64,000 bases of DNA from positions 248,001-312,000 of the forward strand of contig OZ241346.1 of assembly GCA_965199875.1 (NCBI GenBank), given 5' to 3'. Within the stretch, counting starts at the first letter, position 1. Each line of letters starts with the position of its first letter. The translations under genes and the position numbers were made by a program. This document shows, in pieces, positions 50,371 through 58,847 of the stretch. The DNA comes from VXYL01 sp965199875. Lineage in GTDB: Bacteria; Pseudomonadota; Gammaproteobacteria; Pseudomonadales; Azotimanducaceae. The notes under the pieces are model-generated. The model was not told where the DNA came from, made no database searches, and saw nothing but the letters and a program-made list of their open reading frames with translations.

Positions 50371-51552
50371 TCAGCCGCCGGTAAACGCCTGGATGCCGGT
50401 TTGCGCTCTGCCCAGGATCAGCGCGTGGATGTCGTGGGTGCCCTCGTAGGTGTTCACCGTCTCCAGGTTCATGACGTGGCGAATGACGTGGTACTCGTCG
50501 GAAATGCCGTTGCCGCCGTGCATGTCCCGGGCCATGCGGGCGATGTCCAGCGCCTTGCCGCAGTTGTTGCGCTTCAACAGCGAGATGCTCTCCACCGGCA
50601 GCCGCTCGTCGTCGAGCAGACGCCCCATGCGCAGGCAGCCTTGCAGGCCGAGAGCGATTTCCGTCTGCATGTCCGCCAGTTTTTTCTGCACCAGCTGATT
50701 GGCGGCCAGCGGCCGGCCGAACTGACTGCGCTGCAAGGTGTATTCCCGCGCCGCATGCCAGCAGAACTCGGCGGCGCCCATCGCGCCCCAGGCGATGCCG
50801 TAGCGGGCGCGGTTCAAGCAGCCGAAGGGGCCGCCCAGGCCGACCGCGCCCGGCAGCAGGTTGGTGGCGGGCACGTGCACGTCCTGCAAGGCGATCTGGC
50901 CGGTGGCCGAGGCGCGCAGGCTCATCTTGCCGTCGATCTTCGGCGTCGAGAAGCCCGGCGTGTCCCGTTCCACCAGGAAGCCGCGAATGCGCCCGTCGAG
51001 CTTGGCCCACACCACCGCCACGTCGGCAATCGGCGCGTTGGTGATCCACATCTTGGCGCCGTTCAGCAGATAGCCGTCGCCGGTCTGCTCGGCGCGGGTG
51101 GTCATGCTGCCCGGGTCCGAACCGTGGTCCGGCTCGGTAAGGCCGAAGCAGCCCACCCACTCGCCGGTGGCGAGCCTAGGCAGATACCTGGCGCGCTGCT
51201 CCTCGCTGCCGTAGGCGTGGATGGGATGCATCACCAGCGACGACTGCACGCTCATGGCGGAACGGTAGCCGGAGTCCACCCGCTCCACTTCCCGGGCCAT
51301 GAGGCCGTAGCAGACGTAGCTGGCTTCGGCGCAGCCGTACTTGGCCGGCAGCGTTGCGCCAAGCAGCCCCAGCTCGCCCATCTCGTTCATGATCTCGCGG
51401 TGGAAACGCTCTTGCCGGTTGGCTTCGAGGACCCGGGGCATGAGCCGGTCCGCCGCGTACTGGCGGGTGCTGTCGCGGACCATGCGCTCGTCGTCGGTCA
51501 GCTGGGCGTCGAGCGCCAGCGGATCGTCCCAGGCGAAAGAGGTTGCTGCCAT
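50371..51552 (-). CDS. gcdH: glutaryl-CoA dehydrogenase
   Basis: A 393-residue acyl-CoA dehydrogenase. GLTEPDHGSDPGSM and NGAKMWITNAPIAD bind FAD/substrate, GYRSAMSVQSSLVM and the C-terminal NTYEGTHDIHALILGRAQTG with the catalytic Glu are diagnostic of the glutaryl-CoA group, which oxidises and decarboxylates glutaryl-CoA to crotonyl-CoA in lysine/tryptophan breakdown. It lies 54 bp after another acyl-CoA dehydrogenase gene on the same strand. Confidence 0.93.
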   Translation of the reverse strand: MAATSFAWDDPLALDAQLTDDERMVRDSTRQYAADRLMPRVLEANRQERFHREIMNEMGELGLLGATLPAKYGCAEASYVCYGLMAREVERVDSGYRSAMSVQSSLVMHPIHAYGSEEQRARYLPRLATGEWVGCFGLTEPDHGSDPGSMTTRAEQTGDGYLLNGAKMWITNAPIADVAVVWAKLDGRIRGFLVERDTPGFSTPKIDGKMSLRASATGQIALQDVHVPATNLLPGAVGLGGPFGCLNRARYGIAWGAMGAAEFCWHAAREYTLQRSQFGRPLAANQLVQKKLADMQTEIALGLQGCLRMGRLLDDERLPVESISLLKRNNCGKALDIARMARDMHGGNGISDEYHVIRHVMNLETVNTYEGTHDIHALILGRAQTGIQAFTGG

Positions 51553-51606
51553 GGCGTGTTTCTCGGTTGGTTCGTTGGCCTGCGAAGCGTCGGAACGGGC
51601 GTCGGA

Positions 51607-52770
51607 TCAGTCCGGCAGGCCGAGCACCCGCTTGGCGATGATGTTCAACTGCACTTCGTTGCTGCCGCCGGCGATGGAACCGGCCTTGCCGCCCAGCCAG
51701 TTGCGCGTGGTCGCTAGTTCGCTGCCGGCGAAGGACGCGCCCTCCCAGCCGACGCCCTGGGTGCCCATCATGGATACCTGCAGTTCGGCGCGTTCCTTGC
51801 GCAGGTTGGCGCCGCAGTACTTGAAGATGGAGGTGGCCGGGCCCGGCGTCGAGCCTTGGGATTCTTCCACCGTGCGACGCTGGGTGAGGCGAAACGCCCG
51901 CGCGTCGATGGCGTGTTTCGCAATGGCGGCGCGCAGCGTCGGGTCGCCGATTCGGCCGGCTTCGCTGCCAGCGTAGCGGCGGGCGACGTCTTCGAGTTCC
52001 GCGCCGGTTTCGCGGTTGTCGCCGCTCGCCAGCATGGAGATGCCCGAGCGTTCGTGCTGCAGCAGCCGCTTGGCGACCGTCCAGCCCTTGTTCAGGCCGC
52101 CCACCAAGTCGTCCTTCTGGGCGATGGCGTTGTCGAAGAAGGTCTCGCAGAACGGCGAAGCGCCGGAGATGAGGCGAATCGGGCGCACGGTCACGCCTGG
52201 CTGGTCCATGCTGAACAGCAGAAAGCTGATACCCTCGTGCTTGGGCGCGTCCGGGTCCGTGCGCACCAGGCAGAAGATCCAGTCCGCGTTGATGGCGCCG
52301 GAGGTCCAGATCTTCTGGCCACTGACGACGAAGTGGTCGCCGTTGTCTTCGGCGCGGGTGCGCAGGGACGCCAGATCCGAACCCGAACTCGGCTCCGAGT
52401 AGCCTTGGCACCACCATACCTCGCCCCGGGCGATGCGCGGCAGATGGCGCGCCTTCTGATCGTCGGTGCCGTGTTCCAGCAGCGTCGGCCCGATCATCGC
52501 CGTGCCCATGCCAGCCACCGGCGCCCGCACTTGCAGGGCGCGCATCTCTTCGAGCAGCGCGACGAAGGCGTCCTTGCCGAGGCCAGCGCCGCCGTACTCC
52601 TTGGGCCAGGTGGGAACGGTGAAGCCACGCTCCGCGCAGCGTTCGATCCACCGCCGCTGATCGTCGGTCATCGGCGCCTTGGTGCCGCCGCCGGGCACTT
52701 CGCCCGGGCCTCGGCAGCTGTCCGGGCAGTTGGCGTCCAGCCAGGCGCGAACTTCCTGTCGAAAGGACAT
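51607..52770 (-). CDS. acyl-CoA dehydrogenase (FadE-like)
   Basis: A 387-residue enzyme starting MSFRQEVRAWLDANCP with GGAG upstream. CQGYSEPSSGSDLASL and VVSGQKIWTSGAINADWIF are the FAD/substrate loops, and GGSNEVQLNIIAKRVLGL the typical C-terminus. The usual catalytic Glu is not obvious, so it resembles the steroid/branched-acyl or FadE17-type branch. First gene of a two-gene operon with gcdH. Its upstream region carries a 14-bp palindrome. Confidence 0.92.
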   Translation of the reverse strand: MSFRQEVRAWLDANCPDSCRGPGEVPGGGTKAPMTDDQRRWIERCAERGFTVPTWPKEYGGAGLGKDAFVALLEEMRALQVRAPVAGMGTAMIGPTLLEHGTDDQKARHLPRIARGEVWWCQGYSEPSSGSDLASLRTRAEDNGDHFVVSGQKIWTSGAINADWIFCLVRTDPDAPKHEGISFLLFSMDQPGVTVRPIRLISGASPFCETFFDNAIAQKDDLVGGLNKGWTVAKRLLQHERSGISMLASGDNRETGAELEDVARRYAGSEAGRIGDPTLRAAIAKHAIDARAFRLTQRRTVEESQGSTPGPATSIFKYCGANLRKERAELQVSMMGTQGVGWEGASFAGSELATTRNWLGGKAGSIAGGSNEVQLNIIAKRVLGLPD

Positions 52771-52813
52771 GGCGGTCTCCTTCTGGCAATGGCAATCGGT
52801 AAGCGCTTGACGT

Positions 52814-52827
52814 TAGCACATGTGCTA
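52814..52827. promoter_or_regulatory. 14-bp palindromic operator candidate with overlapping promoter
   Basis: TAGCACATGTGCTA is a perfect palindrome in the 99-bp divergent region between the acyl-CoA dehydrogenase and the small membrane protein genes. On the plus strand it overlaps an extended -10 (TGC-TATAAC, 52824-52831). Position and symmetry suggest a TetR-type fatty-acid regulator site. Confidence 0.5.
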
Positions 52828-52869
52828 TAACTCGACCGCACTGGTTCACTGTTCGAAGGAGCGCCGCAA

Positions 52870-53100
52870 ATGAGCCGAGGTCGGATGCTGACGCTGGCGG
52901 GCTGGGTGCTGTTCATCGCTGGCTGCGTGGTCGTTGGCGGCTTTCTGATCCATGGCCTGCTGACGGACGACGAGACGCCGGGCTATCTGAAGGCGGCGGT
53001 GGCGGCGATCTACGCTGGGCTGGCGCTGCTCTTGGTGTCCGTGCTCAGGCGGCGTCTTGCCGACCGCAAGACGGAGCGCTACAAGGACGTCCAGCTCTAG
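52870..53100 (+). CDS. small two-helix membrane protein
   Basis: A 76-residue protein, ATG 52870 with GGAG eight bases upstream. Two hydrophobic segments (LTLAGWVLFIAGCVVVGGFL and AAVAAIYAGLALLLVSVL) are joined by an acidic loop, and the C-terminus is basic. No family recognised. It is followed 23 bp later by a YbjQ-type gene, with which it probably forms an operon. Confidence 0.8.
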   Translation: MSRGRMLTLAGWVLFIAGCVVVGGFLIHGLLTDDETPGYLKAAVAAIYAGLALLLVSVLRRRLADRKTERYKDVQL

Positions 53101-53123
53101 ACGAGCACAAGGCAGGAGGTCGC

Positions 53124-53444
53124 ATGATCACGGCAACCACCGAAACCATCGCCGGCAAGCGCATCGTCGCCACCTTGGGCATCGTGCGCGGCAACACCAT
53201 TCGCGCCCGCCACGTCGGCAAGGACATCATGGCCGGCTTGCGTACGCTGGTCGGCGGCGAGATCCACGAGTTCACCAAACTGGTGGCCGAGAGCCGGGAA
53301 CAGGCCCTCGACCGCATGGTCGAGCACGCCGCCGAGATCGGCGCCGACGCGGTCGTCGGCGTCCGCTTCACCACTTCGGTGATCATGGGCGGCGCGGCGG
53401 AACTGCTGGCCGTGGGCACGGCGGTCAAGGTCGTCGACGAGTAG
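53124..53444 (+). CDS. YbjQ/UPF0145 family protein
   Basis: A 106-residue protein with AGGAGG four bases before the ATG. MITATTETIAGKRIVATLGI, GNTIRARHVGKDIMAGLR and GADAVVGVRFTTS are the family's conserved blocks. Members form pentamers and are proposed to bind metals, without a firm function. Cotranscription with the small membrane protein suggests a role at the envelope. Confidence 0.94.
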   Translation: MITATTETIAGKRIVATLGIVRGNTIRARHVGKDIMAGLRTLVGGEIHEFTKLVAESREQALDRMVEHAAEIGADAVVGVRFTTSVIMGGAAELLAVGTAVKVVDE

Positions 53445-53531
53445 CACTCCAGGCGACTCTGGCTTGAATACCGCCAAGGCTCGGCTCGCGGCCACGAGCG
53501 GAGTCCGTCCGCTTGGTCTCCGCAAAGCAGC

Positions 53532-53963
53532 CTATCGGGGCTGCGTCAGCAGTTCCAGAACCAGCCGCTTGCCGAGCGCCGCCAAGGCCGCTTCCACGGC
53601 GTCGACGCGGGACCGGTGCGCTGGGTCCAAGAGCCGTCTGACCGTGCCCTCCACGGCGCCCAGGCGCCTCGCCAGGGCGACGTTGCTGACGTTCTGATCG
53701 CGCATGGTCTGATACAGCGCCAGCTTGGCGGCCGTCAGCACCGGGGGCGACACCGAGTCTCGGCGTCGGTGGGCGAGCCCAGGCGTCGGGATGTCGGCAT
53801 GTTCGTCGACGCGGGCGCACAGCGCTTCAACGAGCCGAACGCTGGCGGCGGCCCGGGCCGCACGGTGGGTCGATGCCGTGGCCGACGCCTCCGGGACGTC
53901 TGGAAACACCGCCTCGACGCCGCTGCCAAGCTGCGTAAACCGTATCGGATAGGCAATTCTCAT
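53532..53963 (-). CDS. hicB: HicB-family protein without a HicA partner
   Basis: A 143-residue protein. The N-terminal RNase H-like half (MRIAYPIRFTQLGSGVEAVF, then PDVPEASATA) is the HicB fold, and the C-terminal half is a helix-turn-helix (VSNVALARRLGAVEGTVRRL). HicB neutralises the HicA mRNA-cleaving toxin and represses its own promoter. No hicA-sized frame lies in the 87 bp downstream or the 174 bp upstream. It may be a freestanding regulator or antitoxin relic. Confidence 0.88.
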   Translation of the reverse strand: MRIAYPIRFTQLGSGVEAVFPDVPEASATASTHRAARAAASVRLVEALCARVDEHADIPTPGLAHRRRDSVSPPVLTAAKLALYQTMRDQNVSNVALARRLGAVEGTVRRLLDPAHRSRVDAVEAALAALGKRLVLELLTQPR

Positions 53964-54137
53964 GGCAGGCAGTTTGCCGGGCGAAACCGCCGGCGTCTTG
54001 CGCCTTCGCCCATTCGCCGTGTGGCAGATGGCTGAAATCCGTGTAGGAAAAAGCCCATAGGCAGACGGGCAAGTTTTCCAGGCTGGGCGTGAATCTGTGG
54101 CATAGTTGGCGCATCCAAAACCGAGGGAGGCAAGGAA

Positions 54138-55799
54138 ATGGCACATGATCTGGTTCTTCGCGGCGGCACCGTCGTCGACGGCGGCGGCAGCGACCCTTTC
54201 GACGGCGATGTCGCCATCGACGGCGATTCCATCACCGCCGTCGGCGAAGTAGCGGGCGCCGGCAAGGAGGAAATCGACGCCTCCGGCCACTTCGTCACCC
54301 CCGGCTTCGTCGACCTGCACACCCACCTCGACGCGCAGATCGGCTGGGACCCGCACATGACTTCGATCACCTGGCATGGCGTCACCACCGCCCTGCTCGG
54401 CAACTGCGGCGTCACCTTCGCCCCCTGCCGCAAGGAGGATCGGGAGTTCCTCGCCGGCATGATGGAAACCGTCGAAGACATACCGAAGCACGCCATTCTC
54501 ACCGGTCTGCCCTGGGACTGGGAGACCTACGGCGGCTATCTGGACTCCATCGAACGCCTTGGCCCGATGATCAACGTCTGCGGCCTGGTCGGGCACAGCG
54601 CCACACGCTTCCACGTCATGGGCGAACGCGCCATCGAAGAGGTGGCAACGGAGGACGACATCCGGCGGATCGCCGCCCTGGCTGGACAGTCGGTACGCGA
54701 AGGCGCGCTTGGCTTCTCGGTGAATCGCCATCCCGGCCACACGCTGCCCGATCGACGCCCCATCCCCGGAACCTTCGCTGCCAGGGAAGAGATGCTTGCC
54801 ATCGCCGAAGCCGTCGGCAAGGAAGGCGGCCTCATGCAGACCGTGCCCAACTTCGGCCAGGTCGAAGAAGAAATGGACCTGCTCGCCGAGGAGGGGCGCA
54901 AGAGCCGCATCCTGTTCAGCGCCATCGGCGAACACCGCCAGGCGCTGGACGCGAAAGTCAGCGCCATGCGCGCCGCCGGGGTGGACATCACCGGGGTCAC
55001 GGTGCCCCGCTCCGGCGGCGGCGTCGGCGGCCTCGCCACCAACAACTTTTGGCGCACGCCGTCGTGGAACGAGCTGCGCGGCATGGACCTCGACGCCCGC
55101 CTGCAGGCCCTCGAAGACGCCGACTTCCGCGCCAGGCTGGTGGACGAGGTGCGCAGCAACGAGGCGCTGAACGAACAGGTGCTGCGGACGACCAAGCGCT
55201 ACTACCCGATGGGCGACGGCGCAAGGCCCAACTACACGCAGTCGCGCTACGAGAGCCTGGCCGACATCGCCGCCGCTGCCGGCGAACATCCCGTCGAGGC
55301 ATGGCTGCGGCTGACCGTGGAGAGCCGCGGCAAAGCGCTCTTCCATCAGCGCGGCTTCAACGTCAACTTGGAGAATCTCGAGCAACTCATCACCACCGAC
55401 TGGGCGTTGCCGGGCCTCGGCGATGCCGGCGCCCACGTCAGCCAGATGATCGACTCGGGCTGGGCCACCTTCGTGCTCTCCCACTGGCACCGGGACCAGG
55501 GGACGTACACGGTTCAGGAAGCCGTGCGCCGCATCGCCGGGGAACCGGCGCGAGTGCTGGGCCTCGCCGATCGGGGAACCCTGGCGGCGGGCAAGAAGGC
55601 GGACGTCAACGTCATCGACATCGACCGTCTGGAAGAGCGCCAGCCGTACATCGCGCACGACTTCCCCGGCGGCGCTCCGCGCTTTCTGCAACGCGCCGTC
55701 GGCTACAAGGCGACGGTGTGCAACGGCCAGGTGACGCTGCGCGACGACGAACACACCGGCGTTTGCTCCGGGCAGGTGCTGCGCCACGGCACCGCCTGA
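54138..55799 (+). CDS. N-acyl-D-amino-acid deacylase-like amidohydrolase
   Basis: A 553-residue member of the amidohydrolase superfamily. DLVLRGGTVVDGGG opens the beta sandwich, VDLHTHLDAQ carries the HxH metal ligands, GLVGHSATRFH and GLGDAGAHVSQMIDSG hold further ligands and the catalytic Asp, and LGLADRGTLAAGKKADVNV closes the domain. Enzymes of this group remove acyl groups from D-amino acids or hydrolyse related cyclic amides. AGGGAGG lies upstream of ATG 54138. It stands alone; HicB is divergent from it. Confidence 0.9.
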   Translation: MAHDLVLRGGTVVDGGGSDPFDGDVAIDGDSITAVGEVAGAGKEEIDASGHFVTPGFVDLHTHLDAQIGWDPHMTSITWHGVTTALLGNCGVTFAPCRKEDREFLAGMMETVEDIPKHAILTGLPWDWETYGGYLDSIERLGPMINVCGLVGHSATRFHVMGERAIEEVATEDDIRRIAALAGQSVREGALGFSVNRHPGHTLPDRRPIPGTFAAREEMLAIAEAVGKEGGLMQTVPNFGQVEEEMDLLAEEGRKSRILFSAIGEHRQALDAKVSAMRAAGVDITGVTVPRSGGGVGGLATNNFWRTPSWNELRGMDLDARLQALEDADFRARLVDEVRSNEALNEQVLRTTKRYYPMGDGARPNYTQSRYESLADIAAAAGEHPVEAWLRLTVESRGKALFHQRGFNVNLENLEQLITTDWALPGLGDAGAHVSQMIDSGWATFVLSHWHRDQGTYTVQEAVRRIAGEPARVLGLADRGTLAAGKKADVNVIDIDRLEERQPYIAHDFPGGAPRFLQRAVGYKATVCNGQVTLRDDEHTGVCSGQVLRHGTA

Positions 55800-55854
55800 A
55801 GGCAACGTTCCGGCCACCGGCGGGCCGTTGCGCCCGGGTCGGCGCGAACGAGCG

Positions 55855-57306
55855 TCAGCTGGCGCCGGCGGCGTTGACGCTGTCTCTGACGACGTCCAGC
55901 AGCGGCTGGTGCAGGAGGTTGCTGCGGGCAAGAATGACGCCGTCGCCATCCACTAGGATGTAGGTCGGATAGGCGCGAACGCTCCAAGCGTCGAGCAGCT
56001 CGCCGTCGTGGCCGACGTGCCAGTTGGCCCAAGGCATGGGCTCGTCGCGCTGGAACTCGACGACCGTTGCCAGTTCGTCGTCGGCGCTGACGGACAGCAG
56101 GGCGAAGGCCGAACCTGGCAGCTCGTCGTTCAGTTCGCGCAGCGTTGGCAACGCCTTCACGCAGGGGGCGCACCAGGTCGCCCAGAAGTCGATGAACACC
56201 ACCTTGCCGGCGAAGGCCGAGAGGCTCTCGGCGACGCCGTCCAGCCGTCGGCCGCTGGCCTCGGGCAAGGTGCCCCCGGCGGTGGCGTGACGGAGGCGGT
56301 CCAGCAGTTCGCGCTCCGCGTCGGCAAAGGTGCCCAAGAACGGCATGCCGTCTTCGCCGAACTGGCCAGTGCGGTCGAACGTTTCCTCCCCGACTCCGGC
56401 GCTCAAGCCCGTTGCCACTTCGATGGCCTGCTGGCGCTTGTCGTCCCGATCTTGGGGGGAAATGCCGAAGATGTTGGCCGAACGCATCAGTCCCGCCGCC
56501 TGGTAGTAGCGCGCCATGGCGCGCACTTCTCCTTCGCCGACTTCGGCCAGCCCTGCAAACAGTCGCTCGATGGCAGCGTTGCCGCCGCGACGCTGGGTAT
56601 CCACCTCTAGGGCGCCAAGCAGCGACGGCCAGCGGTTGTACTCGGGGAAGCGCTCTACGAGCAGCCTGGCACCGGCAAGGGCCAGGTTGCCGGAGTCGCC
56701 CAGCCTATAGCCGTCGCGTACCAGAAACGCGGCCGCGTGGCGCTGTCTGCGATGGCCGTCGATGTCGGCGACGGCTTTGGCGACGGCAAGGGCGCGAAAC
56801 GGCTTCGGTTCTGCTTCATTCAAGCGGTCGAGAGCTTCCTGCCTCGCTTGCGCAGCAGGCTCGGCCATCGCCTCCAGCCGCCGCTGCGTCCACTCCGCCA
56901 TGTCGCTTTGGTAGGTTTCCGCCACGGCCCAGTCCGGGCCAAGCCGCAGCGCCAGCGCCGCAAAGCCAAGTTCGAGGTCCTCCGCGGCTGATTCGACCAT
57001 GCCGGGCGGATGCTCGATCAGAAACTCCGCGGCGTCGGGCAAGCGGGGGTGATCAGGCTGGCGAACGATGGCTCGGGCGGCGGCAACCGCCAGCTCGATG
57101 GGGGGATGCTCGCCTCTCTCCTCGGCCGCTGCGGCGTGCCATGCCTCGTCCATGACCCGATAGGCGTCCACCACGCGCCAGTGTTCGTCGTCGCCAACGT
57201 CCATGCTGGCCTGCCTGTTGCCGTCCGGGGCACAGGCAGGAACGATGAACGCCAGCGCTGCGACAACGCCGCTCCGGAAGCCGTAGCTACGCCTGGGGAT
57301 TTGCAT
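55855..57306 (-). CDS. TlpA-like thioredoxin-fold protein with long N-terminal domain
   Basis: A 483-residue exported protein. The signal region ends AFIVPACAP, a likely lipobox-type site. A 340-residue helical domain precedes a C-terminal thioredoxin fold with FIDFWATWCAPCVKALP (CxxC) and cis-Pro in VRAYPTYILVDGDG. TlpA/ResA proteins reduce disulfides outside the cytoplasm, often for cytochrome assembly. No cytochrome genes are near, and the long helical domain is unusual for the family. Confidence 0.88.
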   Translation of the reverse strand: MQIPRRSYGFRSGVVAALAFIVPACAPDGNRQASMDVGDDEHWRVVDAYRVMDEAWHAAAAEERGEHPPIELAVAAARAIVRQPDHPRLPDAAEFLIEHPPGMVESAAEDLELGFAALALRLGPDWAVAETYQSDMAEWTQRRLEAMAEPAAQARQEALDRLNEAEPKPFRALAVAKAVADIDGHRRQRHAAAFLVRDGYRLGDSGNLALAGARLLVERFPEYNRWPSLLGALEVDTQRRGGNAAIERLFAGLAEVGEGEVRAMARYYQAAGLMRSANIFGISPQDRDDKRQQAIEVATGLSAGVGEETFDRTGQFGEDGMPFLGTFADAERELLDRLRHATAGGTLPEASGRRLDGVAESLSAFAGKVVFIDFWATWCAPCVKALPTLRELNDELPGSAFALLSVSADDELATVVEFQRDEPMPWANWHVGHDGELLDAWSVRAYPTYILVDGDGVILARSNLLHQPLLDVVRDSVNAAGAS

Positions 57307-57458
57307 CGGTTGTTAGCGTCAAGCCATCCGAACTGGCAAACATGCGCCAAGCGCACGACGATCGCAATGCGCCCTGCCGCTTCCAAGCCGCCGGGGGGGC
57401 GCGACAGATCTTGGCAATGGACGGTCCGCAGGTGGCGTTCTCGAGGTTCGGACTTCCC

Positions 57459-57486
57459 ATCCACGTGCGACATGTCGCACGTGGAT
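57459..57486. promoter_or_regulatory. perfect 28-bp palindrome upstream of the Rpn-type gene
   Basis: Half-sites ATCCACGTGCGACA (57459-57472) and TGTCGCACGTGGAT (57473-57486) are exact reverse complements with no loop. It lies 52-79 bp before the nuclease-like gene ATG and 153 bp from the TlpA-like gene start on the other strand. With no spacer it suits a dimeric or tetrameric DNA-binding protein better than a terminator. Confidence 0.7.
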
Positions 57487-57537
57487 TTCAGAGATGTCCT
57501 GCATACATCGGCGCTGCGGGTGTCTACCGTGCGCCGC

Positions 57538-58656
57538 ATGGACAACGACGGCCTGCACAAGTTCGCCTACCGGCGCCGCGAGTTCTTCGCCGACCTGGTG
57601 CGCCTGGCCGCGCCGGCGCTGGCGGCGGAGCTGGACTTCGCGCGGGCGGAACTGCTCCCGACGTCCAGCGTCGCGGCCGCCGGCGACCGCTTCGAGCAGC
57701 GCCACGGCGACATGGCGTGGCGCGTGCCGCACCGGCGCGGCGCAGGGCGGCACGGCTCGCATCGGCCGGAGCTGATCGTGGTCGTGGAGTTCCAGAGCAC
57801 GGTGCAGCAGGGCATGGCGGAGCGCATGCGGGAATACTGCCGCAGGCAGCGCGAGAGCGACATGGCGGGCCGGACGGACGGCGATCGGCCGGCGCTGCTG
57901 CTGCCTTTGGTGGTCTACAACGGCAGCGAGCGCTGGACGGCGCCGGGGGCGGCCGCGGAACTGCCGGCGCCGTGGTCGACGGCGGCGCGTGTCGAGCTTG
58001 CGCCGTTCCAGGCATGGGACTATGTTCTGGTGTCCTTGGAGCGGCTGCTGGCTGCGGGCGGCGGCCTAGCCCGTCTGCCGCTGGCGAACCGTTCGGCGGC
58101 GACGATGCGGCTGCAGGCCGAGCGGACGCCGGCGGAGCTGCTGGCGCGGCTGCGGGAGGAGTGGGCGCGCTTCCCGGGCGCGGCGGACCGGCCCGTGCGG
58201 GAAGTGCTGCGCGCCTGGGCCGGCGCGTTGCTGGCGGACATGGCCGGCACGGACGCGGCGGTCGCGGAGTCGGCGCTGCCGACGATGGACGAGCTGGAAG
58301 GGCTGGAAGGGTCGAAAGGAGGAACGGAGATGACAACCGTATCGCAAGCGCGGCTGGGCAAGTGGTTCGAGGAGTTCCGCGCCGAGAACGTGGCGCAGGG
58401 CGTCCAGCAGGGCATCCAACGGGGCATCGAGCAGGGCGTCCAACAGGAACGCGCCCGAGGGCTCGTGCGACTGCGGCGCCAGGCGGCAATCAAGTTCGGC
58501 GCGCCAACGGCCGAGCGGCTGGCGGCCCTGCTCGGCACCGCCATCGCCGCCGAGCAGATGGAACGCGTGGGCGACTGGATCGTGGAGTGCGACCGTGGCG
58601 GGGATCTGCTGGCGCGCGTGTCCGCCATGCGCGCGAACGACAGCGATGGGAGCTGA
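57538..58656 (+). CDS. Rpn family recombination-promoting nuclease/putative transposase
   Basis: A 372-residue protein starting MDNDGLHKFAYRRREFFADL. The PD-(D/E)XK-type core shows LAAELDFARAELLPT and ELIVVVEFQSTVQ with catalytic Glu, as in Rpn/DUF4351 proteins. A glutamine-glycine heptad-like linker (VQQGIQRGIEQGVQQ, DNA repeat at about 58390-58450) joins a helical C-terminal domain ending VGDWIVECD. Rpn nucleases promote recA-independent recombination. No terminal repeats of a mobile element are seen, but a 28-bp palindrome precedes it. Confidence 0.88.
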   Translation: MDNDGLHKFAYRRREFFADLVRLAAPALAAELDFARAELLPTSSVAAAGDRFEQRHGDMAWRVPHRRGAGRHGSHRPELIVVVEFQSTVQQGMAERMREYCRRQRESDMAGRTDGDRPALLLPLVVYNGSERWTAPGAAAELPAPWSTAARVELAPFQAWDYVLVSLERLLAAGGGLARLPLANRSAATMRLQAERTPAELLARLREEWARFPGAADRPVREVLRAWAGALLADMAGTDAAVAESALPTMDELEGLEGSKGGTEMTTVSQARLGKWFEEFRAENVAQGVQQGIQRGIEQGVQQERARGLVRLRRQAAIKFGAPTAERLAALLGTAIAAEQMERVGDWIVECDRGGDLLARVSAMRANDSDGS

Positions 58657-58847
58657 GCCGACGCCGCGGTGGGTCGGCTGGCGGAGCACTAGGCGTTCGT
58701 CAACCGCCGATCGAAGCGCAACCCGGCGAGAGTCTCTCGACTGAGATTTGTCGCCCACCAAAAACCGCGGTCGCCGTTTGACGGAAAGCGCCGGAGTTCT
58801 ATACGCTGCATGGTCATCAGCAGACGCAAGAGGGGGCGCTTGCAGCT

